From an uncultured bacterium (GTDB lineage Bacteria; Bacteroidota; Rhodothermia; Rhodothermales; UBA10348): 64,000 bases of DNA. The notes beneath the pieces are model-generated. The model was not told where the DNA came from. It did not search any database and saw nothing but the letters and a program-made list of their open reading frames with translations. Where the stretch lies: contig CALIKL010000011.1 in NCBI GenBank assembly GCA_938018055.1, positions 53,810 through 117,809 of the forward strand, read 5' to 3'. Positions 1 through 9,957 of the stretch are shown here, piece after piece; position 1 is the stretch's first letter, and each line of letters opens with the position of its first letter. The translations under genes were made by a program, and so were the position numbers.

Positions 1-144
1 AGCCCGAAGAAAGGATTCCGCCAACTGGAATCGACCTACCTGGGACTCTTCCACATTTTGCGCTGCCGCTCTTTGGCCTCCCAAAACGAGCAAGAGCAGC
101 CCTAAAAGCAGATGGGCGCGTAATGATGGAAATGCAATCGTCAC
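1..144 (-). CDS. 5'-partial exported protein, continues beyond the left window edge
   Basis: Not in the ORF track. Reverse-strand reading from GTG at 144 gives MTIAFPSLRAHLLLGLLLLVLGGQRAAAQNVEESQVGRFQLAESFLRA..., open to the edge, with a clear signal-peptide pattern; divergent from dxr. Confidence 0.45.
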   Translation of the reverse strand, partial: MTIAFPSLRAHLLLGLLLLVLGGQRAAAQNVEESQVGRFQLAESFLRA

Positions 145-279
145 AGCGTAGCGTCGATGAGTTTCAGTGAGGTTTTCTCCAGCGGGCCGGGCTCGAGGCG
201 CTTTAATATCGCGGCCAAGGCCCGTATGTTTCGTAGCTCTCACCATTCTGCCTCGTACCCGCAGTCGTCTCATCCGCTC

Positions 280-1437
280 ATGGATTCCATCACTCTCCCG
301 ATCAATCTGATCATTCTGGGGTCAACCGGATCGATCGGGACGCAGACACTGGAAATCGCGCGGGCCCACCCCGAAAAGATTCGCATCAGGGGCTTGGCAG
401 CGGGATCAAATGCTGAGCTGCTTGCTCGACAGGTTGCCGAATTCAACCCAGATGTTGTGGCGCTGGCCAGTGTCGAAGCGGCCGATCGCCTTGCCGGGAT
501 GGTTTCTTGCAGGGTCCTTCGTGGTGTAGAAGGCGTTATGGAAGTTGCTGGCCACGAACCTGGCGACTGCGTTGTGACCGCCATGGTGGGAGCAGCAGGT
601 CTGATGCCAACCATAGCGGCTATTGAACAGGGAAGAAGGATTGCGCTGGCCAACAAAGAAACGATGGTGGTTGCCGGCGACTTGATCAATGCGCTGGCGC
701 GAAAGCACGGCGTAGATATCCTCCCGGTTGACAGCGAACATTCTGCCATCTATCAGTGCCTGGTGGGGGAGCCCCGCTCAGCGATTCGCAAACTCGTGCT
801 TACAGCGTCGGGTGGTCCATTCCGAAATCGTCCGCTCTCCTCATTTGACAGTATTACGCTGGAGGAAGCACTGGCCCATCCGAATTGGGACATGGGTCCC
901 AAAATCACGATTGATTCTGCCACCATGATGAACAAGGGACTCGAAGTGATCGAGGCTCGGTGGTTATTCGATATTCCAGCTGAACGCATTGACGTCACTA
1001 TTCATCCGCAGTCCATCCTTCATTCGATGGTTGAATTCACCGACGGATCGACCAAGGCGCAGTTGGGCCCACCAGATATGAAAGTCCCCATTCAATATGC
1101 ACTCTCGGCTCCTGAACGCTGGCCATCGGATTTTCCTGTATTGAATTGGGCCTCCTCTCACGCGTTGTCATTTGACGAACCGGATCCGTTGCGCTACCCG
1201 TGTTTGGCACTGGCATTCGAGGCTCTTCGAATGGGGGATGGCGCCGCAACGGTACTGAATGCAGCAAATGAGGTCGCAGTAGGACTGTTTCTCGAGCGTA
1301 GGATTGCATTCGCCGACATTCCCCGGATGATCGAAGGAGCATTGACCGCAGTTTCTTCCAAGGGTGCCCATACGCTGGAGGCGCGCGTTGATCTGGACCG
1401 CGAGGCCCGCCAATGGGTGGCTGAATCTGTTCGTTGA
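280..1437 (+). CDS. dxr: 1-deoxy-D-xylulose 5-phosphate reductoisomerase
   Basis: ILGSTGSIGTQTLEIAR NADPH-binding start, LANKETMVVAG, PVDSEHSAIYQCL, TIDSATMMNKGLEVIEA. ORF opens at 157 but homology begins at the ATG at 280. Confidence 0.95.
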   Translation: MDSITLPINLIILGSTGSIGTQTLEIARAHPEKIRIRGLAAGSNAELLARQVAEFNPDVVALASVEAADRLAGMVSCRVLRGVEGVMEVAGHEPGDCVVTAMVGAAGLMPTIAAIEQGRRIALANKETMVVAGDLINALARKHGVDILPVDSEHSAIYQCLVGEPRSAIRKLVLTASGGPFRNRPLSSFDSITLEEALAHPNWDMGPKITIDSATMMNKGLEVIEARWLFDIPAERIDVTIHPQSILHSMVEFTDGSTKAQLGPPDMKVPIQYALSAPERWPSDFPVLNWASSHALSFDEPDPLRYPCLALAFEALRMGDGAATVLNAANEVAVGLFLERRIAFADIPRMIEGALTAVSSKGAHTLEARVDLDREARQWVAESVR

Positions 1438-1548
1438 GAATCCTTACGTAGGATTCGTTTGCAGGAGGAACTACCCGGTGCAACGGGGAATTACACCCGA
1501 CTCGAAGATGCAGACGTATAGACTTTTATTTACTCATCCACGCGCTTC

Positions 1549-2934
1549 ATGGACGCGATTCTAAATTTTCTACCCTACATCGGTTGGGTACTGCTGGCCA
1601 TCATGATCCTGGTGTTCGTACACGAGCTGGGTCACTTCCTGTTTGCCAAGCTGTTCAAGATGCGCGTCGACAAGTTTTCGGTGGGTTTTCCACCGAAAGT
1701 GATCGGCTTCAAGGCTGGTCCGACCGAATATGTGCTTGGCGCTACACCGTTGGGAGGCTACGTCAAAATTGCCGGAATGGTTGACGAGAGCATGGATACG
1801 GAGGAGCTTGGTGAAGAGCCTCAGCCGTGGGAGTTTCGGTCCAAGCCGGTCTGGCAGCGGATTCTGGTGATCACAGGAGGTGTCTTTTTCAACCTCGTTC
1901 TGGCTGCCATCATTTTTATCGGTCTGAAAGCCACGTACGGGGAGGTATACGACCCCGCCGTGGGCGCCATCATAATTGAAGAGTCCTCCGTTGCAGCTGA
2001 TATGGGTCTCCAAACCGGCGATATCATTGCTGCAGTCAACGGGAAGCCGGTAGATGTCCTTGAGGGACTCAGCGGCATGGAAGAGCTTTTGCTTGCTGAT
2101 CCGCTGATCATCGACGTGGAGCGCGACGGGGAGCCGATTCGGCTCGAAGGGCCTCGAGATATCATGACCCGGCTGAATCAGAGCGGTGGCAGTTTCGGGA
2201 TTGATTTCGACCCGCCTATTGTGGGTTTGGTCAGTGACAACACTCCGGCATCAGGGGCCGGATTGCGTCCCGGGGACCACGTAGTCGGAATTGGTGACAG
2301 TACCATCACGTTCTTCCAACAGATTACGCCTGCACTGCAGGCAGTAGAAGCAGACGCATTTGATTTGATGATTATGCGTCCGGATTCGATTGGTGCAGCT
2401 CCTGGCAGCATGGCTGTTCGACTTCCGGATTCTCTGCAGGTGGTGGGTGGCACGCTGTACCGCATTCCCATTGCCCGCGAAGCGGGTTCGGATGCTCCAT
2501 TCGTGCTTGGAATTCGCCAGTTCGTAAGGCTCAAAGACTATACATTCGTCGCGGCTGTTGGCAGCGGAGTGTCGGATACCTGGCTCAATACGCGCATGGT
2601 CGCCTCAAGCCTGAAGAGGATTTTCGTAGGTCAGGACAGTTTTCGTCAGAATATCGGCGGCCCGGTCATGATCGCCAGGGTAACGCGCGAAGCTGCTGAT
2701 ATGGGCGCACCCTATTTCTGGAATATTGTAGCCATGCTGTCCATCACCTTGGCCATCATCAATATTCTTCCGATCCCTGCGCTTGATGGCGGTCACCTCG
2801 TTTTCCTTATTTATGAAGGCATTGTCCGCAAGGAGCCGTCATTGAAAATCCGGATGGCTTTGCAGCAGATCGGCATGGTGGTCCTGCTCGTGTTCATGGT
2901 GTTTGTGATTTTCAACGACATCCTCAAACTCTGA
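1549..2934 (+). CDS. rseP: RseP-type site-2 zinc metalloprotease with PDZ domains
   Basis: FVHELGHFLFAK (HExxH), two PDZ-like segments, C-terminal ILPIPALDGGHLVF motif. Confidence 0.93.
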   Translation: MDAILNFLPYIGWVLLAIMILVFVHELGHFLFAKLFKMRVDKFSVGFPPKVIGFKAGPTEYVLGATPLGGYVKIAGMVDESMDTEELGEEPQPWEFRSKPVWQRILVITGGVFFNLVLAAIIFIGLKATYGEVYDPAVGAIIIEESSVAADMGLQTGDIIAAVNGKPVDVLEGLSGMEELLLADPLIIDVERDGEPIRLEGPRDIMTRLNQSGGSFGIDFDPPIVGLVSDNTPASGAGLRPGDHVVGIGDSTITFFQQITPALQAVEADAFDLMIMRPDSIGAAPGSMAVRLPDSLQVVGGTLYRIPIAREAGSDAPFVLGIRQFVRLKDYTFVAAVGSGVSDTWLNTRMVASSLKRIFVGQDSFRQNIGGPVMIARVTREAADMGAPYFWNIVAMLSITLAIINILPIPALDGGHLVFLIYEGIVRKEPSLKIRMALQQIGMVVLLVFMVFVIFNDILKL

Positions 2935-2955
2935 TCGTTCCTGCCCGACTGGTTA

Positions 2956-3711
2956 TTGACTGAGTCCATCGTTCATACCGTTGAATCCACTCAGGCTTGT
3001 GGTCCCTTGCCCGACCATGTGGCTGTCATCATGGATGGCAATGGCCGCTGGGCCCGTGAGCGCGGTATGCCCCGTGTGGAAGGTCATCGCCAAGGCGTCC
3101 ATGCTGTGCGAGACACAACGGAAGCGTGTGCTGAACTGGGCATCTCCCACCTGACCTTGTACACGTTTTCAACGGAGAACTGGAAAAGGCCGGTAACAGA
3201 GATCTCGGCGCTGATGAAGCTCTTGATTCAAGCGCTCAGGAAAGAAGCCCGAACGTTTCATGAGAACAACATCCGGCTCAACGCAGTGGGATCCATCGAT
3301 CAATTGCCTGAGCGGGCGCAGGATGAATTGAACGCGCTGATGGAAGAGACGGCAGGCAATACCCGCATGACGTTGACGCTGGCCCTGTCCTACAGTGGGA
3401 AGTGGGATCTTACCACGGCCATGAGAGGTCTGGCCTCCAGGGTACAGGCGGGGGAGTTGGCCCCTGAGGACATCACAGAGGAAACGATTGCAGGCGAATT
3501 GTCCACTGCATCGATGCCCGACCCTGACTTGTTGATCCGTACCGGAGGAGAGAAGCGCATTTCGAATTACATGCTCTGGCAGATGGCATATTCTGAATTT
3601 CACTTTGCTGACGTTTTCTGGCCTGATTTCCGTCGTCAGCATCTTTTCCAGGCGATTCGGGATTTTCAAGACCGTGAGCGTCGTTTTGGCGCTGTCTTGA
3701 ATGAGCAGTAG
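2956..3711 (+). CDS. uppS: isoprenyl transferase (undecaprenyl diphosphate synthase)
   Basis: HVAVIMDGNGRWARERG, TLYTFSTENWKRP, DLLIRTGGEKRISNYMLWQMAYSEF; probable TTG start. Confidence 0.94.
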   Translation: MTESIVHTVESTQACGPLPDHVAVIMDGNGRWARERGMPRVEGHRQGVHAVRDTTEACAELGISHLTLYTFSTENWKRPVTEISALMKLLIQALRKEARTFHENNIRLNAVGSIDQLPERAQDELNALMEETAGNTRMTLTLALSYSGKWDLTTAMRGLASRVQAGELAPEDITEETIAGELSTASMPDPDLLIRTGGEKRISNYMLWQMAYSEFHFADVFWPDFRRQHLFQAIRDFQDRERRFGAVLNEQ

Positions 3712-3860
3712 ACCACCCGAAGCAGGCAATATGCGGCTCGGCCATGCGTTTCATCCATACACGTGATTGCCGCATCGAACCGGAAACACCCTTCGCGGGC
3801 GCGCCGTTCACAGGCCCACTTGTGAAGAAGGATTCTGAAGAAACCGAAAAAGTCCCTTAC

Positions 3861-6341
3861 ATGCGTCTGAGAGCCCTCATTATTGTACTGGCCATCCTGT
3901 TCAGTGCGTCGCCAGCGGCGGCTCAAAGCGGTGCCGGCACCCAGGTCCCCAGCCTGACGTCTGGTATTTCTCCTGAGATCGTTGAAATTCTCGGAATCTC
4001 CGTTGAGGGAGCCTCCGACGAATATGCCAATAGCTTCATCCAGCAAACGTCCCGCCTTCAGGTAGGACAGCGCCTGACCGTGCCAGGTGATCCCGCCCTG
4101 GGAGATGCCATTCGTGCCATCTACCGGCTACGGACGTACGAAGATGTCCAGATTGTCCAGGAGCGCAAGGTCGGGCAGGGCGTCTACTTGGTCATTCGCG
4201 TGCGTGAAGTGCCGAAATTGCGAGCCTATGAATTCGAGGGTATCAAGAAGGGACACGCCAAGGACCTCCGCAAGGAAGTGCCGTTGGTGGCTCGCGGACC
4301 GGTACACGAAAACAGTATTGCCCGAAGTGTCCAGATCATTGAGGAGTTCTTCGCTGAGAAGGGTCGTCCGCTGGCCTCTGTGGAGATTCAGCGCGAAGAA
4401 CACGAAGACAATACCGGGTCGCTGACCTTCGAGGTCGATCGAGGGCCAAAGGTCAAGGTCAAGGAGGTGATTGTAAATGGAAGCGACGGGCTGTCCGAGA
4501 ATGCCGTTGTTTCCGCAATGGAGACGAAACCGAAAGGTGGCTGGAGATTCTGGCGAAGCGGAAAATTGAAGCAGGACGAATATGCCCAGGATATGGGTCG
4601 CATCGTAGAGCGATACAACGAGCGCGGTTACTACGATGCTGAGGTGCTTCGTGACTCGGTGTATATCGAAAATGAAGAGGGAGATAATCCCTACATGGTT
4701 ATTGAGCTGGACGTCAGGGAAGGTCCGCTTTACCACATTCGGGACATCAGTTGGGAAGGCAACACCTTGTATTCGGACGCTCAGCTATCAGAGCGTCTTG
4801 GCATGATCTCGGGTGACACCTACAATTCCAAGAAACTGTCGGAGAACTTGTACGGCGTCGGTAAAAACAACGACGTTTCAAGTCTCTACTTCAACAATGG
4901 GCACATGCGGTTCAACGTGCAGCCCATCATCACGGTAGAAGAAGACAGCCTGGATCTGCTTTTCGATGTCTTCGAAGGGGAAGTCTACGAGTACGGCACC
5001 ATCGGTATCGCAGGCAACTCCAAAACGAAAGATCATGTGATCCGTCGTGAGCTGACGACGATTCCGGGCAGCACCTTCTCCCGAACCCAGATTCAGGAGT
5101 CGATTCGACGCCTGATGCAACTGAACTATTTCACGCAAGAGTCCTTGGCCGGTGGTCCAGGCGTGGATATCCGGGAAGAAAGCAAGACGGTTGATCTGTC
5201 GTACAATCTTGAGGAGACAGGGACGGATCAGTTGGAGCTCTCCGGAACGTGGGGACGTTTCGGGCTCATCCTGATGCTCCGTTTCAATTTCAACAACTTC
5301 TCAGCCCAAAACGTGCTGAAAGGGGATGAGTGGAAACCTCTGCCGGCGGGAGACGGTCAGCGGTTCTCAGTCGGTATCCAGACCAATGGCCGAAGGTATC
5401 AGCAGTATTCGCTTTCGTTTACTGAGCCATGGTTCCGAGGTAAACCCCGACAGCTTGGTTTCTCGACGTCTTTCTCCCGTATTTCCGGATACACGTACTA
5501 CATCTCGGATGACGATGCAGGACAGCTGCTGACGTTTTCACAACGTGTGTTTTACACCCAGCGACTGAAGTGGCCAGATCCTTGGTTCAGCACATCCACC
5601 CAGATCGGATTCCAGTATTACGACAACCGAGATTGGATTTCGACGCTTCCGACTGGGGTGAGCCAGGAAGTGACGTTTACGCAGTCATTGTCCCGCAACA
5701 ACACGGATAATCCACTTTTCCCTTCTTCTGGCTCGCGATTCAACCTCTCGCTTGAAATTGCTCCACCGATTGGCAATCTCATTCAGTACCACAAATGGCG
5801 AATGAGCAACTCGTGGAATACACCCGTCGCACCCAAAATCGCACTCGGCTTCACAGCCGACTACGGATATATCGGATCGCTCACCGGTGAGGAAGTTCAG
5901 TTCGAGCGGTTCATCGTTGGTGGGTCACCATTCGAAACTCAGGGTTTTTACTCGTACTTCGGTAAAGACATCGTGTACATGCGAGGCTACCCGCTCGGAG
6001 CCCTCGGACCACGAAGTGATGATAACGATCCGTTTGGTGGGCGTATCCTGAACAAGTACTCCGCAGAGCTTCGTTGGTCAGCAATTCGATCTGAACAGCT
6101 ACAAGCGGTACCATATTTGTTTCTTGATGCAGCAAATGCCTGGGACGGATTCGATTCATATAACCCTACTGACCTGTACCGCTCCGCCGGTCTGGGAATG
6201 CGCTTCTTCTTACCCATCCTGGGGATGGTTGAGATGGCGTATGGATACAACTATGACGAATTCGAGCCCATCAACTCCAAACACGACGGTTCAAAGAAGT
6301 GGACGTTCCAGTTCAGTCTGGGTCAAGGATTCGGACAGTAA
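3861..6341 (+). CDS. bamA: outer membrane protein assembly factor BamA
   Basis: Signal peptide MRLRALIIVLAILFSASPAAAQ, several POTRA-like repeats, C-terminal Omp85 barrel ending in FQFSLGQGFGQ; lies between uppS and ompH. Confidence 0.92.
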   Translation: MRLRALIIVLAILFSASPAAAQSGAGTQVPSLTSGISPEIVEILGISVEGASDEYANSFIQQTSRLQVGQRLTVPGDPALGDAIRAIYRLRTYEDVQIVQERKVGQGVYLVIRVREVPKLRAYEFEGIKKGHAKDLRKEVPLVARGPVHENSIARSVQIIEEFFAEKGRPLASVEIQREEHEDNTGSLTFEVDRGPKVKVKEVIVNGSDGLSENAVVSAMETKPKGGWRFWRSGKLKQDEYAQDMGRIVERYNERGYYDAEVLRDSVYIENEEGDNPYMVIELDVREGPLYHIRDISWEGNTLYSDAQLSERLGMISGDTYNSKKLSENLYGVGKNNDVSSLYFNNGHMRFNVQPIITVEEDSLDLLFDVFEGEVYEYGTIGIAGNSKTKDHVIRRELTTIPGSTFSRTQIQESIRRLMQLNYFTQESLAGGPGVDIREESKTVDLSYNLEETGTDQLELSGTWGRFGLILMLRFNFNNFSAQNVLKGDEWKPLPAGDGQRFSVGIQTNGRRYQQYSLSFTEPWFRGKPRQLGFSTSFSRISGYTYYISDDDAGQLLTFSQRVFYTQRLKWPDPWFSTSTQIGFQYYDNRDWISTLPTGVSQEVTFTQSLSRNNTDNPLFPSSGSRFNLSLEIAPPIGNLIQYHKWRMSNSWNTPVAPKIALGFTADYGYIGSLTGEEVQFERFIVGGSPFETQGFYSYFGKDIVYMRGYPLGALGPRSDDNDPFGGRILNKYSAELRWSAIRSEQLQAVPYLFLDAANAWDGFDSYNPTDLYRSAGLGMRFFLPILGMVEMAYGYNYDEFEPINSKHDGSKKWTFQFSLGQGFGQ

Positions 6342-6413
6342 CGGGCACATCAGTCCACGATTCAGGACAACCAGGTACAACCGTCTGACTACCAACGGGA
6401 GGACGATTTCATC

Positions 6414-6968
6414 ATGACGCGATTTTTATTCCGTATTTCTGCTGTCGCCCTCGGGCTGGTCTTTGTAACGCTTGCGGCGGGAACGGCCCAAGCCCAGCAA
6501 AAGATTGGCTACATCGATTCGGACTACATCCTGAACAACATGCCTGATTATGCCACTATCCAGCAGCAGCTGGACCGGATGGCGCAGACCTGGCAAACGG
6601 AACTTGACGAGGCGAAAGCTGAGCTCGATGACAAATTCCGCGAATATCAGGCTCGTGAGCTGCTTTACACGAATGAGGAGCGTCAGCGCCGCCGCCAGGA
6701 AATCCTTCAAGAAGAGGAAGATCTCGAACGCTTGCGGGTGAAGTATTTCGGGCCTGAGGGCGACATCTTTCTCCAGCAGGAGCAGCTTATGCGGCCGGTT
6801 CAAGAGCGTATCCTGCAAGCCATCAACACAGTGGCTACATCCGAGGGATACGATTACATATTCGATTCGGCGGGAGATTTCCTGTTCATGTTCAAGCGCG
6901 ACCAGTACAATCTCTCGGACACTGTTCTCAGAGAACTTGGCATAGACGTTGAGAGTACTCGCGGCTAA
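6414..6968 (+). CDS. OmpH/Skp family periplasmic chaperone
   Basis: Signal peptide, KIGYIDSDYILNNMPDY, long charged coiled-coil, downstream of bamA. Confidence 0.88.
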   Translation: MTRFLFRISAVALGLVFVTLAAGTAQAQQKIGYIDSDYILNNMPDYATIQQQLDRMAQTWQTELDEAKAELDDKFREYQARELLYTNEERQRRRQEILQEEEDLERLRVKYFGPEGDIFLQQEQLMRPVQERILQAINTVATSEGYDYIFDSAGDFLFMFKRDQYNLSDTVLRELGIDVESTRG

Positions 6969-7056
6969 ACGACTCACCTTTCAATAATCCAGTGCAGGCA
7001 TGCTGCCTGCCGTCATTCAGAGCCGGACTCATATGACCCGGAGGAAAAAGCACACC

Positions 7057-7605
7057 ATGAAAACCTCGATTTTCTCATTTCTCTCCGCAATCCTGCTGGC
7101 AGGTCTCCTTTCGACCAATGCGCAAGCCCAGTCTATTCAGATTGGTTATGCTGATCCGGAGATCATCATTACGTACATGCCTGAGTACCAGCAGATTCAG
7201 CAGCAGATGGCCATTGAGTACCGCACCGGCCAGGAAGCTCTGCAGGCACTGGCTGAAGACTTCCAGGAGCGCGTTGATCGCTACCAGCGCCAGCAGCCGC
7301 TTCTCTCAGAGGAACGTCGTGCCGAACGCGAAGCTGAATTGGCTACGTTGCAGCAGGAGATTCAGAATTCAGCAGCTGCCAAGGACGAAGAACTTGCTGT
7401 TCGCCAGGATGAATTGATGGCTCCTTTGCTTCAGCAGGTCCAGGATGCCATCGATGCTATCTCGCAGGAAAAAGGCCTCGACATTGTCGTTCGTTCGCCC
7501 GCGCTGCTCTACGTGAATCCGAAACGCGTTGTGAATATCAACCTTGATATCGCACGTAGCCTGGGGATTGAAGTTGACGAGGACGAAGTTTCTGACGTCA
7601 ACTGA
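7057..7605 (+). CDS. OmpH/Skp family periplasmic chaperone (second copy)
   Basis: MKTSIFSFLSAILLAGLLSTNAQAQ signal peptide, QIGYADPEIIITYMPEYQQIQQQ, coiled-coil region. Confidence 0.87.
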   Translation: MKTSIFSFLSAILLAGLLSTNAQAQSIQIGYADPEIIITYMPEYQQIQQQMAIEYRTGQEALQALAEDFQERVDRYQRQQPLLSEERRAEREAELATLQQEIQNSAAAKDEELAVRQDELMAPLLQQVQDAIDAISQEKGLDIVVRSPALLYVNPKRVVNINLDIARSLGIEVDEDEVSDVN

Positions 7606-7625
7606 TCCGGATTCCGGTTCCAAAT

Positions 7626-7660
7626 CAGGCGGGCGCCCTTTGGGCGCCCGCCTGTCTTTA
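7626..7660 (+). terminator. intrinsic terminator after the ompH genes
   Basis: Perfect 13-bp stem CAGGCGGGCGCCC-TTT-GGGCGCCCGCCTG followed by TCTTTA. Confidence 0.75.
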
Positions 7661-7773
7661 TATTGGCCCTCCGCATGGAATGAGGTCGTTCGAACGTCCC
7701 TCCTGGTTTGCGCGTCCTCCCATGCTTGCGATCGATCCGTGATCGCACCAATTCCCACATGAGTGTCAATTGA

Positions 7774-8610
7774 ATGAGCACGAGAACGTCCAGTCCGCAC
7801 GGTCCGGAAGATGTCACCCGCGTTACAACCCGGACGCTTCAGGACATGAAATCCTCTGGCGTCAACATCGCGATGTTGACAGCCTACGATTACACTTCTG
7901 CGCGCATCTTGGATGGGGCAGGGGTGGATGTGTTGTTGGTTGGCGATTCGGCCTCGAACGTAATGGCCGGTCACGAGACGACGCTACCCATCACACTGGA
8001 TCAGATGATTTATCACGCGCAGTGTGTAGTTCGCGGGGTTCAGCGCTCCTTGGTTGTAGTTGATCTCCCTTTTGGTACCTACCAAGGCAACTCCAAAGAG
8101 GCACTATCTTCGGCAGTCCGCGTGATGAAGGAGTCTGGAGCGCACGCCGTCAAAGTGGAGGGGGGACGATCGATCGTACCGACAGTTGAGCGGATTCTGG
8201 AAGCCGGTATTCCAGTCATGGGGCATTTGGGACTCACGCCCCAGAGTATCTATCGGTTTGGATCGTATCAGGTACGGGCCCGAGATGAAGTTGAGGCAGA
8301 CGAACTGCGTGAGGATGCGTTGCTTCTGGAACAGGCGGGCGTCTTCGCGCTTGTTCTTGAAAAAATTCCTTCGAGCCTGGCGACAGGTGTGACGCAATCC
8401 CTATCCATCCCAACCATCGGTATCGGTGCTGGCCCTTCCTGCGACGGGCAGGTACTCGTGACCCACGATGCATTGGGTCTCACCACCGATTTCAATCCCC
8501 GTTTTGTTCGCCGGTACGCTCGTTTGGATGAACAAATTGGCGAGCATGTCCAACAGTACATCAACGATGTTCGCTCCGGGGCATTTCCGTCCGAAGACGA
8601 AAGCTACTGA
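7774..8610 (+). CDS. panB: 3-methyl-2-oxobutanoate hydroxymethyltransferase
   Basis: [82 protein letters not shown]. Confidence 0.95.
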   Translation: MSTRTSSPHGPEDVTRVTTRTLQDMKSSGVNIAMLTAYDYTSARILDGAGVDVLLVGDSASNVMAGHETTLPITLDQMIYHAQCVVRGVQRSLVVVDLPFGTYQGNSKEALSSAVRVMKESGAHAVKVEGGRSIVPTVERILEAGIPVMGHLGLTPQSIYRFGSYQVRARDEVEADELREDALLLEQAGVFALVLEKIPSSLATGVTQSLSIPTIGIGAGPSCDGQVLVTHDALGLTTDFNPRFVRRYARLDEQIGEHVQQYINDVRSGAFPSEDESY

Positions 8611-8631
8611 GGCGTCTGGTTACCCTGAAGC

Positions 8632-9432
8632 ATGGCTGATTCATACGAACGACCGCTGATCCTGATCAGCAACGACGACGGCATTGAAGCTGCCGGCATC
8701 CTATCCCTCGCCGCCGCCTTGGATGCAGTTGGCGATGTCATCATTGCAGCACCATTGCAGGAAATGAGCGCGGTAGGTCACGCCATAACCATGCGTGATC
8801 CCGTTCGGGCACGGCCCTGGCCCTTTCGCGGTCCATCGGGTCAGCTGACAGCATATGCGGTTTCAGGAACTCCTGCCGACTGCGTCAAGCTGGCGCTCGA
8901 CAAACTGGTACCTCGCCAACCGGATCTGGTCGTTTCTGGTATCAATCATGGTCCCAACACGGCTGTGAACGTCATCTATTCAGGTACGGTGAGCGCAGCG
9001 ACTGAAGCTGCTATTCTTGGTATTCCGGCCATCGCGTTTTCTTATTGTCGGTGGGGAAGTGGCGATTTCGAAGCTTCTGGTCGCGTAGCGCAACAGGTGG
9101 TTCAGCAAGTCCTGGATAATGCGTTTCCTCCAGGCATTCTGCTGAATGTGAACATTCCAGATATCCCCTACGAGCAACTGAAGGGATTCATGATTACGCG
9201 GCAGGCCCAGGCCCGATGGGAGGAGCAATTCTCAGAGCGATTGGACCCGTTCGATCGGCCGTATTACTGGCTCTCTGGTACGTTTGTCAATATGGATGAG
9301 GGTACCAATACGGACCTTTGGGCCGTTGATAACGGATGGGTGTCCATAACGCCCGTTCAACATGACCTGACGGCCTATCGTGCCATGGAGTCGCTGCAGC
9401 AATGGAGCTGGAGACGGTTATCGGGCGAATAA
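8632..9432 (+). CDS. surE: 5'/3'-nucleotidase SurE
   Basis: ILISNDDGIEAAGI, VSGINHGPNTAVNVIYSGTVSAATEAAILGIPAIAFS. Confidence 0.95.
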   Translation: MADSYERPLILISNDDGIEAAGILSLAAALDAVGDVIIAAPLQEMSAVGHAITMRDPVRARPWPFRGPSGQLTAYAVSGTPADCVKLALDKLVPRQPDLVVSGINHGPNTAVNVIYSGTVSAATEAAILGIPAIAFSYCRWGSGDFEASGRVAQQVVQQVLDNAFPPGILLNVNIPDIPYEQLKGFMITRQAQARWEEQFSERLDPFDRPYYWLSGTFVNMDEGTNTDLWAVDNGWVSITPVQHDLTAYRAMESLQQWSWRRLSGE

Positions 9433-9469
9433 TGGATGTGACTTACTCTAACCTAGAATCCTTTAAGTA

Positions 9470-9925
9470 ATGGGCGTAGTCAACGTACATCTTGAACTCC
9501 AGGAGGCGGATTTCCACTTCAAGGCGACCAATGCCGAAGGGCAGAGTATCGACATTGACGATGGGACGGCATACGAAGATGGCAAGGGGCATGGCGTGGG
9601 GCCAATGCAGTTGCTCATGATGGCCATTGGAGGCTGCAGCGGCGTCGACATCGTATCCATTCTGCAAAAAGGAAGGCAGCAGATCGAGTCATTCTCCATC
9701 GATGTGTCCGGGGCCAAGCCAGACGGTGTGTCTCCTTCGGTCTACGAGACCGTAGAAGTCCATTTTATCCTGAAAGGCGAGATTGATGCCACCAAAGTCA
9801 AACGCGCCATCGAACTGAGCCTTGGTAAGTACTGCTCGGTGTCGCGCATCCTCGAAAAGACGGCAGAGATCTCATACCGCTATACTGTCAACGACGAGTC
9901 CTTCGAGGGTTGTGTGATCTCCTAG
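9470..9925 (+). CDS. OsmC family protein
   Basis: GVGPMQLLMMAIGGCSGVDIVSIL and KYCSVSRILEK (two conserved Cys). Confidence 0.88.
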   Translation: MGVVNVHLELQEADFHFKATNAEGQSIDIDDGTAYEDGKGHGVGPMQLLMMAIGGCSGVDIVSILQKGRQQIESFSIDVSGAKPDGVSPSVYETVEVHFILKGEIDATKVKRAIELSLGKYCSVSRILEKTAEISYRYTVNDESFEGCVIS

Positions 9926-9957
9926 CGTGGGTAGATCGAACGAACCCTGAAATGGTG

